Positions 26,186 through 34,305 of a stretch of 64,000 nucleotides of DNA are shown piece after piece. A program made the position numbers and the translations under genes. Origin of the DNA: Pseudomonadota bacterium (GTDB taxonomy: Bacteria > Bdellovibrionota > Bacteriovoracia > Bacteriovoracales > Bacteriovoracaceae). Position 1 is the stretch's first letter; the number at the start of each line of letters is the position of its first letter. The notes below the pieces were generated by a model. That model was given only the letters and a program-made list of their open reading frames with translations, searched no databases and had not been told where the DNA came from. The DNA lies in the NCBI GenBank assembly GCA_027488375.1, contig JAIYBW010000004.1, forward strand, positions 620,001-684,000, read 5' to 3'.

Positions 26186-26213
26186 ATTGTATCATAAAGG
26201 TATGTGGCACCAA
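26186..26213 (-). promoter_or_regulatory. Sigma-70-type promoter of the AlkB-like operon
   Basis: On the minus strand TTGGTG, a 16-nt spacer and TACAAT lie directly before the gene. Only 6 nt separate TACAAT from ATG and no Shine-Dalgarno is seen, which predicts a leaderless mRNA. Confidence 0.55.
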
Positions 26214-26226
26214 CGAGGATTCGCAA

Positions 26227-26721
26227 ATGACTGATAAACTATGTAAAACCTGTAGAAAACCGAATCCTTCCTACCAGTGTGGCCTTTGCGAAGATTATAT
26301 ATGTAAGGCATGCACACAATTTTCTGGCGAAGAAAACTTTAGTTTTCTTAGAAAAATTCCTCAAGAGTTAACTCATAACTACTACTGCTACCCTTGCTTT
26401 GATGACAAAGTTGGGCCTGCCCTCGAGAGCTATGAAGAAACACTTCAACTGGCCAAAGAAGTCTATGTTTTTACCAAAGAACAAAGCAAATTAACTCGCC
26501 TCCTTAAAAGAACAGAACCGCCCTATCAGGTAGAAAACTGTGAAGATAAAGAAGAGGCTCTTCTTAAAATGTCTTTTTACGCTATAGAAGACAAATTTAA
26601 TGCCCTCGTTGATGTTGGATTTAAATCACGAAAAATAATTATTGGATCTCACAAGAAAACGATATGGGATGCCTCAGGTGTACCAATGAATGTTGATCCT
26701 AAGGCCATAAGAGAAGAGTAA
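26227..26721 (+). CDS. Small protein with zinc-ribbon/B-box-like cysteine cluster
   Basis: The N-terminal ~65 residues hold CxxC pairs (CKTC, CGLC, CKAC, CYPC) spaced like a small zinc-binding treble-clef or B-box domain. A ~95-residue helical and mixed C-terminal domain follows with no motif I recognise. No signal peptide or membrane segment is present, so it is cytoplasmic. It is divergent from the AlkB-like operon and ends in a terminator. Zinc binding is likely; whether it binds DNA, RNA or protein is not known. Confidence 0.6.
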   Translation: MTDKLCKTCRKPNPSYQCGLCEDYICKACTQFSGEENFSFLRKIPQELTHNYYCYPCFDDKVGPALESYEETLQLAKEVYVFTKEQSKLTRLLKRTEPPYQVENCEDKEEALLKMSFYAIEDKFNALVDVGFKSRKIIIGSHKKTIWDASGVPMNVDPKAIREE

Positions 26722-26742
26722 GGTCCTCAAAGAGGACCTTAC
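26720..26742. terminator. Stem-loop terminator between convergent genes
   Basis: AAGGTCCTC-AAA-GAGGACCTT is a perfect 9-bp stem with a 3-nt loop, placed just after the zinc-cluster gene and before the convergent SWIB gene. The following T-rich stretch is short. Confidence 0.75.
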
Positions 26743-26753
26743 TTCATAATAAC

Positions 26754-27041
26754 TTAGTTTAGGTGCTTACCAAGAAGGCCAGTAAGTTCGAACATTGTTA
26801 CTTCATTTTTACCAAAAACTTTTGAAAGTTTAGCATCAGCAAGAATGTTTCTTTTATTGTTAGGGTTTTGAAGGTTATTGGCCTTGATATAATCCCACAT
26901 AAGCTTAACAGCTTCAGTACGAGCAACAGGGTTATTACCAATAACTGCTGCAAGGTCAGCAGATGGAGTCATTGTCTTCATAAAAGCTTCATTAGGCTTG
27001 CGAGCTGTTTTTGTTTTTTTTGTTGTTTCTGTGTTTTCCAT
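26754..27041 (-). CDS. SWIB/MDM2-domain protein
   Basis: A basic Thr/Lys-rich N-terminus (~15 residues) precedes one SWIB domain spanning nearly all the rest, with the family cues PVARTEAVKLMWDYIK and NKRNILADAKL. SWIB domains were first known in eukaryotic chromatin remodellers and occur as small free-standing or topoisomerase-fused proteins in Chlamydia and some other bacteria. Their bacterial role, possibly nucleoid compaction, is unproven. CGGAGG precedes the ATG. Confidence 0.88.
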   Translation of the reverse strand: MENTETTKKTKTARKPNEAFMKTMTPSADLAAVIGNNPVARTEAVKLMWDYIKANNLQNPNNKRNILADAKLSKVFGKNEVTMFELTGLLGKHLN

Positions 27042-27218
27042 GTGTGTCCTCCGTGTGAAGTATTAAATCTTTCTTTGTGTGTCCTTAAAGTCTTGCCGAT
27101 CTCTAGGGGAAGCGTCAAACATTAAATTTAAATTCAAATAAAGTTAATTTAAAATTGTCTAAATATTGAAAGAAAAGCTATCCTAATTGATAGAAATAAC
27201 AGGAAATAAGGTTCATTT

Positions 27219-27647
27219 ATGTCCAAAATTTTATTTTTAGTGTCGCTTTCTCTGATTCAACTTGGCTGCGCTAGAGTGAACCAAGAGTCGAGAGACTATT
27301 ATCAACACGAAAAGAAAATCCGTCATGGAGTGATTCCTCTTGATTCAAAATCTCCTGTAAAACCCATTCAAGAGAAAATAGACCAGTCCTCTATTGCCAG
27401 AGGCCAGGTTTTATACCAAAAAAATTGTCAGAGTTGTCACGGTGCTGATGGGCAGGGACAAGAAGTCGGTCAACTAAAGGCTGCGAACCTGAAGAATCTA
27501 GCTAAAGAGGTCACTCATTTTAAATTTTTCATGAGTATTTCACAGTGGCAAGGAGACATGCCAGGATGGAAATCGCCATTTTCTGAGACTGAGCGAGAAG
27601 ACCTTGCAAATTACATAAAATCATTTGCTTCTCAAAATAATAATTAA
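27219..27647 (+). CDS. c-type cytochrome lipoprotein
   Basis: A lipoprotein signal ends at Cys17 (LIQLGC). The single haem site is Cys70-Gln-Ser-Cys73-His74, and the likely distal ligand is the Met in GDMPGW, as in class I cytochromes. It would be an electron carrier tethered to the periplasmic face of a membrane. No oxidase or reductase is encoded beside it, so its partner is unknown. Confidence 0.85.
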   Translation: MSKILFLVSLSLIQLGCARVNQESRDYYQHEKKIRHGVIPLDSKSPVKPIQEKIDQSSIARGQVLYQKNCQSCHGADGQGQEVGQLKAANLKNLAKEVTHFKFFMSISQWQGDMPGWKSPFSETEREDLANYIKSFASQNNN

Positions 27648-27754
27648 ACTCCTCTTAATATTATAGTTCATTTTTATTCAGCTCGATGACATAGATCAGA
27701 GAAATCGCCCACCATTAAGGGTTTAATCAACCTAACTTCTTAAGGAGTATTAAG

Positions 27755-28798
27755 ATGTGGGAGATAAATCCAGTTGGCATCAGAGGTCTTGAGTTTATTG
27801 AATTCTGTTCACCCTATCCAGATCAGCTTCATAAGCTCTTTTTAAAACTTGGATTTTCGAAATTTTCTTCAACTGCCAAAGAAGAACTTATTCATTACGC
27901 TCAAAATGATATTCACTTTATACTCAACCAGAAATTAAAAGGGCATAGCGCTCAATTTAAAAAAGAACATGGCCCTTCAATCTCATCAATTGGACTGAGA
28001 GTTGAAAATGCACAAAAAGCTTACTTAGCAGTTATTGATAAAGGTGCAAAAAGTGCAAATGGTGAGTTCGACCTTGAGGGTAAGATCATTCCCGCTATCA
28101 AAGGCGTTGGCGGATCTCTTATCTATTTTATTGATCAATACTCCGATAATATGCTTTATCAAAAGCTAGGCTTCACAAATCATTTCAATTCAATCCAAGT
28201 TAAAGATAAAGGGCTGATAAAAATAGACCACCTGACTAATAATGTTCCCAAAGGGTCCATAGAACAGTGGTCAAACTTTTATAAAGAAATATTTGGTTTT
28301 AAAGAGATAAGGTCTTTTGATATTAGAGGACAAAATACGGGGCTTGTTTCATACGCATTAAGTTCACCTTGTGGCACTTTCTTCATTCCCCTTAATGAAG
28401 GAACAGAAGAAAAATCTCAAATTAATGATTATCTTGAGGAATACAAAGGAGCAGGGATCCAACACCTCGCTTTCTTGACTGAGGATATTTTAAATAGCCT
28501 AGAGGCACTTAAATCCTCTCATATTGAAACTCTAAACATCGATCCCTCTTATTATGATACCGTTTTTGATCGAGTTCAAAATGTAACAGAAGATCATTTA
28601 GAACTTCAAAATCATCAAGTTCTCATCGATGGGGACAAGGATGGTTACTTGCTTAAGATTTTTACGAAGAATATTATTGGCCCTATTTTTATAGAAATCA
28701 TCCAAAGAAAGAACCATCGTTCTTTCGGTGAAGGTAACTTCGGGGCGCTTTTTAGATCCATCGAAAAAGATCAAGAGGCCAGTGGATATTTAAAATGA
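27755..28798 (+). CDS. hppD: 4-hydroxyphenylpyruvate dioxygenase
   Basis: The 347-residue vicinal-oxygen-chelate enzyme has the Fe(II) ligands of HPPD: His159 (KIDHLTNNV), His237 (GIQHLAF) and Glu314 (FIEIIQR). The C-terminal SFGEGNFGALFRSIE is diagnostic. It converts 4-hydroxyphenylpyruvate to homogentisate in tyrosine breakdown or pyomelanin formation. No homogentisate dioxygenase, fumarylacetoacetase or tyrosine aminotransferase is near, so the rest of the pathway must be elsewhere or absent. TTAAGGAGT precedes the ATG. Confidence 0.93.
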   Translation: MWEINPVGIRGLEFIEFCSPYPDQLHKLFLKLGFSKFSSTAKEELIHYAQNDIHFILNQKLKGHSAQFKKEHGPSISSIGLRVENAQKAYLAVIDKGAKSANGEFDLEGKIIPAIKGVGGSLIYFIDQYSDNMLYQKLGFTNHFNSIQVKDKGLIKIDHLTNNVPKGSIEQWSNFYKEIFGFKEIRSFDIRGQNTGLVSYALSSPCGTFFIPLNEGTEEKSQINDYLEEYKGAGIQHLAFLTEDILNSLEALKSSHIETLNIDPSYYDTVFDRVQNVTEDHLELQNHQVLIDGDKDGYLLKIFTKNIIGPIFIEIIQRKNHRSFGEGNFGALFRSIEKDQEASGYLK

Positions 28799-29056
28799 AA
28801 AACCTTATGACTATCTACTTTTAAACCTAATCGTAGGTGAACCTTTTGTGCGTAAAATGGCCAAGAGTTTTGATTTTCATCTTCGAGTACAAAACTCCAA
28901 GAATCAATTCAGTCAAACAATTTAGTTGATAAATGAATTCATTTGTATTGATGAAATGACTAAGATCCTAGGGCTTTAGCAGTGGCTTCCCTTCAACCAA
29001 TTTCTTCAAGATATGGTATAATTTAATTGCGTTCAAATCTTTTCAAAGGATTTGTT
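28799..29056. other. Intergenic region with inverted repeats and a promoter-like box
   Basis: An 8-bp inverted repeat GAGTTTTG/CAAAACTC (28865-28897, 17-nt loop) and a perfect 14-bp palindrome AAATGAATTCATTT (28931-28944) lie here. A TATAAT at 29017-29022 follows. No conserved RNA is recognisable. Confidence 0.5.
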
Positions 29057-29284
29057 ATGAAAATTTCCGCCCAGGTTCAGACGAGGAATGCCATCTATAA
29101 ATCCTTACCAGGTCCAGTTATTGATTTTCCCTTCTCGATTGATGATTGGTCCATTTTAGTCACAAGCTTCAAAATCAAAATCCAAAGGTTAAAGAACAAG
29201 GAACAAAATTATTCGAGAACACCCATGAAACAGCACTTTTCATCCAGGAAGTGTAAAGTCCGGGAACGTCTTACTCAAAGTTGA
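29057..29284 (+). CDS. Possible small basic hypothetical protein
   Basis: A 75-residue frame starts at an ATG with AAAGGA upstream and a TATAAT-like box further upstream. The product is rich in Lys, Arg, Ser and Gln, has no signal peptide and matches no family I know. Composition is only weakly protein-like, so the transcript could instead be a non-coding RNA or the 5' leader of the FecR-domain gene. Confidence 0.3.
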   Translation: MKISAQVQTRNAIYKSLPGPVIDFPFSIDDWSILVTSFKIKIQRLKNKEQNYSRTPMKQHFSSRKCKVRERLTQS

Positions 29285-29327
29285 TTTTTATTGGACAATT
29301 ATCAGGCCTATTGTCTATGCTATTATT

Positions 29328-30179
29328 ATGAATTTTTTATTTATAATATTACTGTCCGCAGCTTATGGATCGAGTGACTTTACTTTTAATAAAGAGTCCG
29401 GCCAAGCTGTGCCTAATTATTGTGCAGAAGTAAAAATTGTTCGTGGCGGGGTTTTTAAAGACAATTCAGGTCAGCTAACTCCAGTCAAAGAAGGAACCCG
29501 CTTCTATAAAAACGATACAATTGTTACGAAAGATAAATCTTTTGCCAAAATTCTTTTTAGTGATGACTCTGCTATTCAAATTGGATCAAATACAGAAATA
29601 AGGATTTCTGAATATCAATACTCAAGCAAAACCGATAGGCGCATGATTCTTTCGTTAATTAAAGGTCAACTTAGAGGACTGATTAAAAATAAAGCTAAAG
29701 AGGGTGATTTAAAAATAACGACAAAGCTCGCCACAATGGGAATTAGAGGAACTGAATTACTCATCAATCATCAAGAGCTAAAAGATTTATCTATTTCAAG
29801 TTTTGGTCTTCTTGAGGGCCTCGTTGATTTATCGAACGAGAAAAAAGAAATATCAAAACTTAATCCATTTGATAGGATCACGATCATTCAAAATTCAAAT
29901 TCTAAAGATGAGGCCAGTGAAAAAAATATACTCTCTGATGATGAAAAGAAATTTCTGACAAATGAGGAAGAATTTTTAGAACTTTATAAAATTGAAGGGA
30001 CTTTAAAAGACTCACCCCTTTACCCCATCATAAACTTTAACAATCCTGCAGGAATCGAGAATAAAGATTTTAATAAGTCCAATCGTGATGAAACTGGCAC
30101 CATGAGGTCCTCCCCTAATTGGCAGGACAATCTCAAGAAACTGAATCAAAAGTTAAAAGAAAACCAAAAAAAGCGCTAA
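29328..30179 (+). CDS. Secreted FecR-domain protein
   Basis: A short signal peptide (~1-14) leads to a FecR-type domain (~35-160), with the family features VKEGTRFYKNDTIVT, SFAKILFSDDSAIQIGSNTEI and TKLATMGIRGTEL. A charged, disordered C-terminal tail follows. Free-standing FecR-domain proteins sit in the periplasm or on the surface and often act in signalling or as scaffolds, apart from the iron-citrate regulator. No sigma factor or TonB receptor is adjacent. No ribosome-binding site precedes the ATG. Confidence 0.8.
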   Translation: MNFLFIILLSAAYGSSDFTFNKESGQAVPNYCAEVKIVRGGVFKDNSGQLTPVKEGTRFYKNDTIVTKDKSFAKILFSDDSAIQIGSNTEIRISEYQYSSKTDRRMILSLIKGQLRGLIKNKAKEGDLKITTKLATMGIRGTELLINHQELKDLSISSFGLLEGLVDLSNEKKEISKLNPFDRITIIQNSNSKDEASEKNILSDDEKKFLTNEEEFLELYKIEGTLKDSPLYPIINFNNPAGIENKDFNKSNRDETGTMRSSPNWQDNLKKLNQKLKENQKKR

Positions 30180-30262
30180 GTGCTTTAAATCTTATTAGCC
30201 TTTTTTGAAATTTTTATTCATCTACTGGCCAAGGTCAGTCTCCTAGTTCTAAATTTGATTTT

Positions 30263-31150
30263 ATGAAATTCATTATCTTGTCTATTTACCTAAGTACCCT
30301 TTCTGCTGCTTTTGCCTTTGATTGTAGCCCACAAAGCCCCATTAATTGGAATGAACTCTCCGAAGGTGTGAGCTGGACAAAATATGACCTCAAATATACC
30401 CCCTACAACAAAGAAGAACATCGCTGGGAAAATCTTCAGTCGAGGTCTGTCACTGTTCGTGCCTTTAAAATCGATCTCACAAAAAATAAGCTTTTGTTTC
30501 AATCAACTCTGAATGACCTCGATTGTAATCCTAAAACAGACCGCTATATTGAACGCATTATAGGTCAAGCTCATGAACCAGTGATTGGTGCTATCAATTG
30601 TAATTTCTTTGTGATGCCTAGTGGTGGTATTGAAGGGATTGCTTTTGATGAAAATAAAATCTGGTCTACGAATCTATCGTCACAAAAAATTTCATCATCT
30701 GGAATTTTTTATATAAAACCTGATCAAATCCAAATGGAATCAAAAGATCAATTCATTAATACTTTTGGCAGCGTGATGACAACTGAGGACGCCAAGCAGT
30801 TTAGTTTTGCAGTTCAAGCTTATCCAAAACTATTGAATCAAGGGGAACTCCAGATCGGTGATGGTGTCTTAAATTCAAGAAGATCAAGAACATCAATTGG
30901 TACCAATGATAATAAAAATGAAATCATTCTTGTGACTATTGATGCAAGAGCTGAAACGGCCAATACAGGAATGACACTCTTTGAATATGCCCATATGTTA
31001 AAAGATCAAACTTGTGGTGTTGCTCAAGTCACTTCCCTTAATCTTGATGGAGGTGGATCTTCTGCCTTCGCTATCCCCTCACTCAAGCTTTATGAGCAGG
31101 CCGACCGTTGTCGCCACCTTGGAAATATTTTAACCATCCAAAAGCGTTAA
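30263..31150 (+). CDS. Secreted phosphodiester glycosidase family protein (NAGPA-like)
   Basis: A signal peptide (~1-18) precedes a PF09992-type domain. Cues are GAINCNFFVMPSG, SRRSRTSIG and SLNLDGGGSSAF with a C-terminal GNILTI. The mammalian relative uncovers mannose-6-phosphate; bacterial members are found with exopolysaccharide and phage genes and cleave or modify phosphoglycans. The substrate here is unknown. It overlaps the convergent rhomboid gene by 21 bp. Confidence 0.82.
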   Translation: MKFIILSIYLSTLSAAFAFDCSPQSPINWNELSEGVSWTKYDLKYTPYNKEEHRWENLQSRSVTVRAFKIDLTKNKLLFQSTLNDLDCNPKTDRYIERIIGQAHEPVIGAINCNFFVMPSGGIEGIAFDENKIWSTNLSSQKISSSGIFYIKPDQIQMESKDQFINTFGSVMTTEDAKQFSFAVQAYPKLLNQGELQIGDGVLNSRRSRTSIGTNDNKNEIILVTIDARAETANTGMTLFEYAHMLKDQTCGVAQVTSLNLDGGGSSAFAIPSLKLYEQADRCRHLGNILTIQKR

Positions 31151-31741
31151 TTTCTTCTTTCGTCCTAAAGCATAAACTAGACCTCCAAGGCATCCTCCGA
31201 GATGAGCACCATGTCCAATAAAACTCATCTCGCCAAGGTATTGGCCCCATAAGCCTCTTAAATCAAATGCTATTAATGTGAGCACTGCAAGCTTTAAAGA
31301 TATAGGCATAATTCCCAACAAATAGACTCTTTTTTGAGGTTCGAGCAGGGCCAGATAAATAAGAAATCCAGAAATAGATCCTGAGGCACCCAAGGCAGAG
31401 AGCTCAGGAAGAGAGAGAAAATATTTAGAAAAAAGACAATGGGCAACGGAACTTGAAATACCAGAGAAAAAATACAGTAAAAATATATTATGACTCCCAA
31501 TGTGATTCTCTAGTGGTCTACCAAATTCATTCAGGACATAAAGATTAATCATGAGGTGAATCAGATTAAAATGTGAAAAATTTGATGTGATAAGTGTCCA
31601 CCACCTCCCCTTTTCAACAGCGATGAAGCTTACTAGAAAATTCTCCTGCATAAATTGAGAGTGGAATAAATTCGTCATGTACCAAACAGCGAAGATGAGA
31701 ATATTAATGATCAAAAGCATCGTAATAGATGAGTACTTCAT
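31130..31741 (-). CDS. Rhomboid-family intramembrane serine protease
   Basis: This is a 203-residue, six-helix protein. The catalytic serine is Ser120 in GASGS and the partner histidine His180 in GHGAHLGG. The loop motif GRWW before HFNLIHLMIN is the usual rhomboid arrangement. Rhomboids cut single-pass membrane proteins within or near the bilayer. No substrate can be named. Confidence 0.88.
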   Translation of the reverse strand: MKYSSITMLLIINILIFAVWYMTNLFHSQFMQENFLVSFIAVEKGRWWTLITSNFSHFNLIHLMINLYVLNEFGRPLENHIGSHNIFLLYFFSGISSSVAHCLFSKYFLSLPELSALGASGSISGFLIYLALLEPQKRVYLLGIMPISLKLAVLTLIAFDLRGLWGQYLGEMSFIGHGAHLGGCLGGLVYALGRKKKLTLLDG

Positions 31742-31856
31742 GACTCTTTTTTAATTCTTGAGATGATTATTGTCACGAATCCATCAAAAACTTTAGCTTG
31801 AATTTGGCCTCCTTCGGTTGAGAGATACAAAGATTTCTATTACTGTATTTTTCAAT

Positions 31857-31872
31857 AGGTGTTTGAACACCT
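31857..31872. promoter_or_regulatory. Palindrome AGGTGTT-TG-AACACCT upstream of Hsp20
   Basis: Seven-bp arms separated by 2 bp lie 23 nt before the Hsp20 start codon. This is a good size for a repressor operator or a small leader hairpin. No matching site was seen before the other Hsp20 gene. Confidence 0.4.
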
Positions 31873-31894
31873 CAATTCAAAGAAGGAGCTCCTT

Positions 31895-32434
31895 ATGTTT
31901 GGTAACAAAAGCCTCACGACTTCAAAAAAGAATGATCGTTTTTTTGCTCCCTGGCTTTCAAGTCTTGGTCCATGGTCAGACTCACTCACTCCCTTCTCAA
32001 ATTTAAGAGATGAAATCATGGATGTTTTTGATAACTTTAATTTAGCAAATATGCCTTCACCTTCAACGTCGTTTATGCCAAAAGTTGAAATTAAAGATCA
32101 AGGGACCTCATATCTCGTTGCTGCAGAAGTGCCAGGAATGACTGATAAAGACATGAGTGTGACTGTAAGAGATAATTGCCTTATTTTAGAAGGTGAGAAA
32201 AAAGAAGAACATAAAGAAGACAAGAAGGGCTATTACAGAACTGAGCTTAATTATGGCAGCTTTTACAGGGCCATTCCCCTCAGTGAAGAAATTAATCCCG
32301 AAAAAATCAGTGCAAGCTATAAGCATGGAATACTGAGAGTTGAAATTGAGAAGACTCCAGAATCTCAACGTAAATCTAAAAAGATTCCCATCAAAATAGA
32401 AAAATCGGCTGAAGGTGTAGAAACGAAACATTAA
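31895..32434 (+). CDS. Hsp20-family small heat shock protein (second copy)
   Basis: The start is set at 31895, where AAGGAG is 6-7 nt upstream; an in-frame ATG at 31859 lacks a ribosome-binding site. The 179-residue protein has a long N-arm, then the alpha-crystallin domain with AAEVPGMTDKDMSVTV and GILRVEIEK, and a C-terminal IPIKI docking motif. It is a holdase chaperone distinct in sequence from the copy at 9476, with a more charged loop (KKEEHKEDKKG). Confidence 0.92.
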   Translation: MFGNKSLTTSKKNDRFFAPWLSSLGPWSDSLTPFSNLRDEIMDVFDNFNLANMPSPSTSFMPKVEIKDQGTSYLVAAEVPGMTDKDMSVTVRDNCLILEGEKKEEHKEDKKGYYRTELNYGSFYRAIPLSEEINPEKISASYKHGILRVEIEKTPESQRKSKKIPIKIEKSAEGVETKH

Positions 32435-32447
32435 GGTCACTTAGCTA

Positions 32448-32475
32448 GGCTCCTTGAAGATCTTTCAAGGGGCCT
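32448..32475 (+). terminator. Stem-loop downstream of Hsp20
   Basis: AGGCTCCTTGAA and TTTCAAGGGGCCT can pair across GATC with one mismatch. The T run after it is weak, so it may be a poor terminator or a processing stem. It ends just before the promoter of GH16 gene B. Confidence 0.5.
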
Positions 32476-32482
32476 AATATAC

Positions 32483-32510
32483 TCAAGTTTTTCAGGTCTG
32501 GTTCCGATAA
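32483..32510 (+). promoter_or_regulatory. FliA (sigma-28)-like promoter of GH16 gene B
   Basis: TCAAGTTT, a 12-nt spacer and TCCGATAA match the sigma-28 consensus at 7/8 and 7/8 positions. As in GH16 gene A, exactly 7 nt lie between the -10 box and ATG, and there is no ribosome-binding site. Confidence 0.75.
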
Positions 32511-32517
32511 GCCCTCC

Positions 32518-34233
32518 ATGCTCCTATACATCTTCATCATAACTTTATTCATTTCGCCCACTCTTTATGCTGCCGTTTGTGAAGGTCAGGAATGTCAGGT
32601 CATTATGTTTGATGACTTTAATGGACCAACGGCCGATGATGATCCTGCCTGCTTTAGCATGATCCCTAATTGCAGTCCCAGACCTGAGTGGGGAAATACT
32701 GGGGAATGCAAAAACCTTAGCTCTCAAATTTTATCTCAAACGGCCCTTTTAAATAAGTGCCGTTGGAAACTTTGGCAGGGGTATTCTGTCTATGGCCGAG
32801 AAAAGACTTATCGTTGGGATGCCCACCAAATAAATGTATCAAATGGTCTCCTCACTCTTACGGCCCAGCCAAGCACTGATGGAGTGAAACTTGATGATCC
32901 CGCCTGTACCCATGTTGAAGGCGGGGTTGCTCCTAAATGTGCTTTTATTTCGGGAGGAATTGATTCTCGTCCCTCTTTTGGAGGAGAACATCCAGGATTT
33001 GATTTCAGGTATGGAAAAATCGAATTTAGAGCGCGCATGGATATGGGGCCTGGTGCATTTCCCGCTCTATGGATGTTTGATTCACGCACACGTCCTTATG
33101 AAAGAAGAATTCCAACAGATCCTGAAAGAAATTATCAAGAGATCGATGTTCTAGAAATTTTTCCAGACATTCCTTTCACGTGGAGAGATCCTCTTACGGT
33201 TTGGGTGGAAAAAATGAGCAATGTTCGATCTTATGCCTATCAAAGTCTGCATTGGGGCGTAGATGGCACCAATAAAGGTTTCATTAATGACAGGTTGGCC
33301 ATTTATCATGGTGATTTTCATACATTCTCAGCCGAATGGGAGCCGACAAAGATAGTGTATAAAATTGATGGAAAAATAACTCATACAATCACAGACAAAG
33401 ATAAGAAAAAAAGCCGTGGGGTTAGAATTCCCGATCATGAAATGTATGTGATCTTAGATATGCAACTGAGTCGTGGTAAAAACTTAGTTAACTTTTTCAA
33501 AAAAAATGAACTCGCTAACGATATCTCACAACTCAAAGGCCCGGTGAGACTTCAAGTTGATTGGGTAAAAGTCACATCAAAAAAGAAAGAATCTCCTTCA
33601 CTTATAAATTTTCCACATCCACCATTGGTGCCCGGAATAAAGTATGATGTTCGGATTGTTGAAAAGAAGCCTTCAATTACTTATCCCAAACCTTGTGTAT
33701 GGGGAGGACTTCTCATCAATGAAAGATGTGTATTAAAAATGTTGGACTCAGCTCCTTTACCTAGTGATATTCCCTACATTGTAAAAACAGAACTCAACGA
33801 TGGTGGCCCTGGTGTTTACTACATATCGCCTGCTATCAATACCAAAACATGTCCTTATGGTGGTGCTTTCATCAAAACTGTTGGTGGAGAATTTCTTGCT
33901 TGGAGTAAAATAAGCCTAACAAAAAACCTTTGCCGCCTTCATTTGATTGCACCAACTGGACCCGCCTTAGTTCCTGGTGTCGCCTACAGTGTACTGGCCC
34001 CAGAAGGTCAAAGAGGTTTTGGAATTTACTATCCCCAATCAAAAACTCAGCCTTACTGTCCTTGGGGAGGACGAGTTATGAATTTGCATGAGTATTATGG
34101 ACACTGGTGGTGGATACCAAGTTGTCAGGTGATGGAACTTGATCGCTCGAAGATTGACCCACTGAGATCCATTGAAGTGCATATGCCCATTGATCCATCC
34201 CAAAGAAAATTAAGATATCGCAACGATTACTAA
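32518..34233 (+). CDS. Secreted GH16 family endoglucanase-like protein (B) with Cys-rich C-terminal repeats
   Basis: A signal peptide (~1-18) leads to the same four-cysteine segment as GH16 A (Cys45, 52, 64, 81). The catalytic domain has QEIDVLEIF, with Glu208, Asp210 and Glu213 as the ExDxxE active site. The C-terminal ~190 residues contain three spaced repeats built around CVWGG (~392), CPYGG (~444) and CPWGG (~512), each followed by aromatic residues and a further Cys. These could bind carbohydrate; no named module is recognised. Likely extracellular glucan hydrolysis; the substrate is unknown. Confidence 0.88.
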   Translation: MLLYIFIITLFISPTLYAAVCEGQECQVIMFDDFNGPTADDDPACFSMIPNCSPRPEWGNTGECKNLSSQILSQTALLNKCRWKLWQGYSVYGREKTYRWDAHQINVSNGLLTLTAQPSTDGVKLDDPACTHVEGGVAPKCAFISGGIDSRPSFGGEHPGFDFRYGKIEFRARMDMGPGAFPALWMFDSRTRPYERRIPTDPERNYQEIDVLEIFPDIPFTWRDPLTVWVEKMSNVRSYAYQSLHWGVDGTNKGFINDRLAIYHGDFHTFSAEWEPTKIVYKIDGKITHTITDKDKKKSRGVRIPDHEMYVILDMQLSRGKNLVNFFKKNELANDISQLKGPVRLQVDWVKVTSKKKESPSLINFPHPPLVPGIKYDVRIVEKKPSITYPKPCVWGGLLINERCVLKMLDSAPLPSDIPYIVKTELNDGGPGVYYISPAINTKTCPYGGAFIKTVGGEFLAWSKISLTKNLCRLHLIAPTGPALVPGVAYSVLAPEGQRGFGIYYPQSKTQPYCPWGGRVMNLHEYYGHWWWIPSCQVMELDRSKIDPLRSIEVHMPIDPSQRKLRYRNDY

Positions 34234-34253
34234 AATAAAAAAAATAAACAGAT

Positions 34254-34281
34254 TAAATTGGTTAACTAAAAAAACCGATAC
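34254..34281 (+). promoter_or_regulatory. FliA (sigma-28)-like promoter of the MotB/MotA-like operon
   Basis: TAAATTGG, a 12-nt spacer and ACCGATAC fit the sigma-28 pattern, with a perfect TAAA core and 6/8 at -10. It lies 25 nt before the start codon, which has its own AAGGAG. Confidence 0.6.
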
Positions 34282-34305
34282 GGAATCACTTGAAGGAGTT
34301 ATTCC

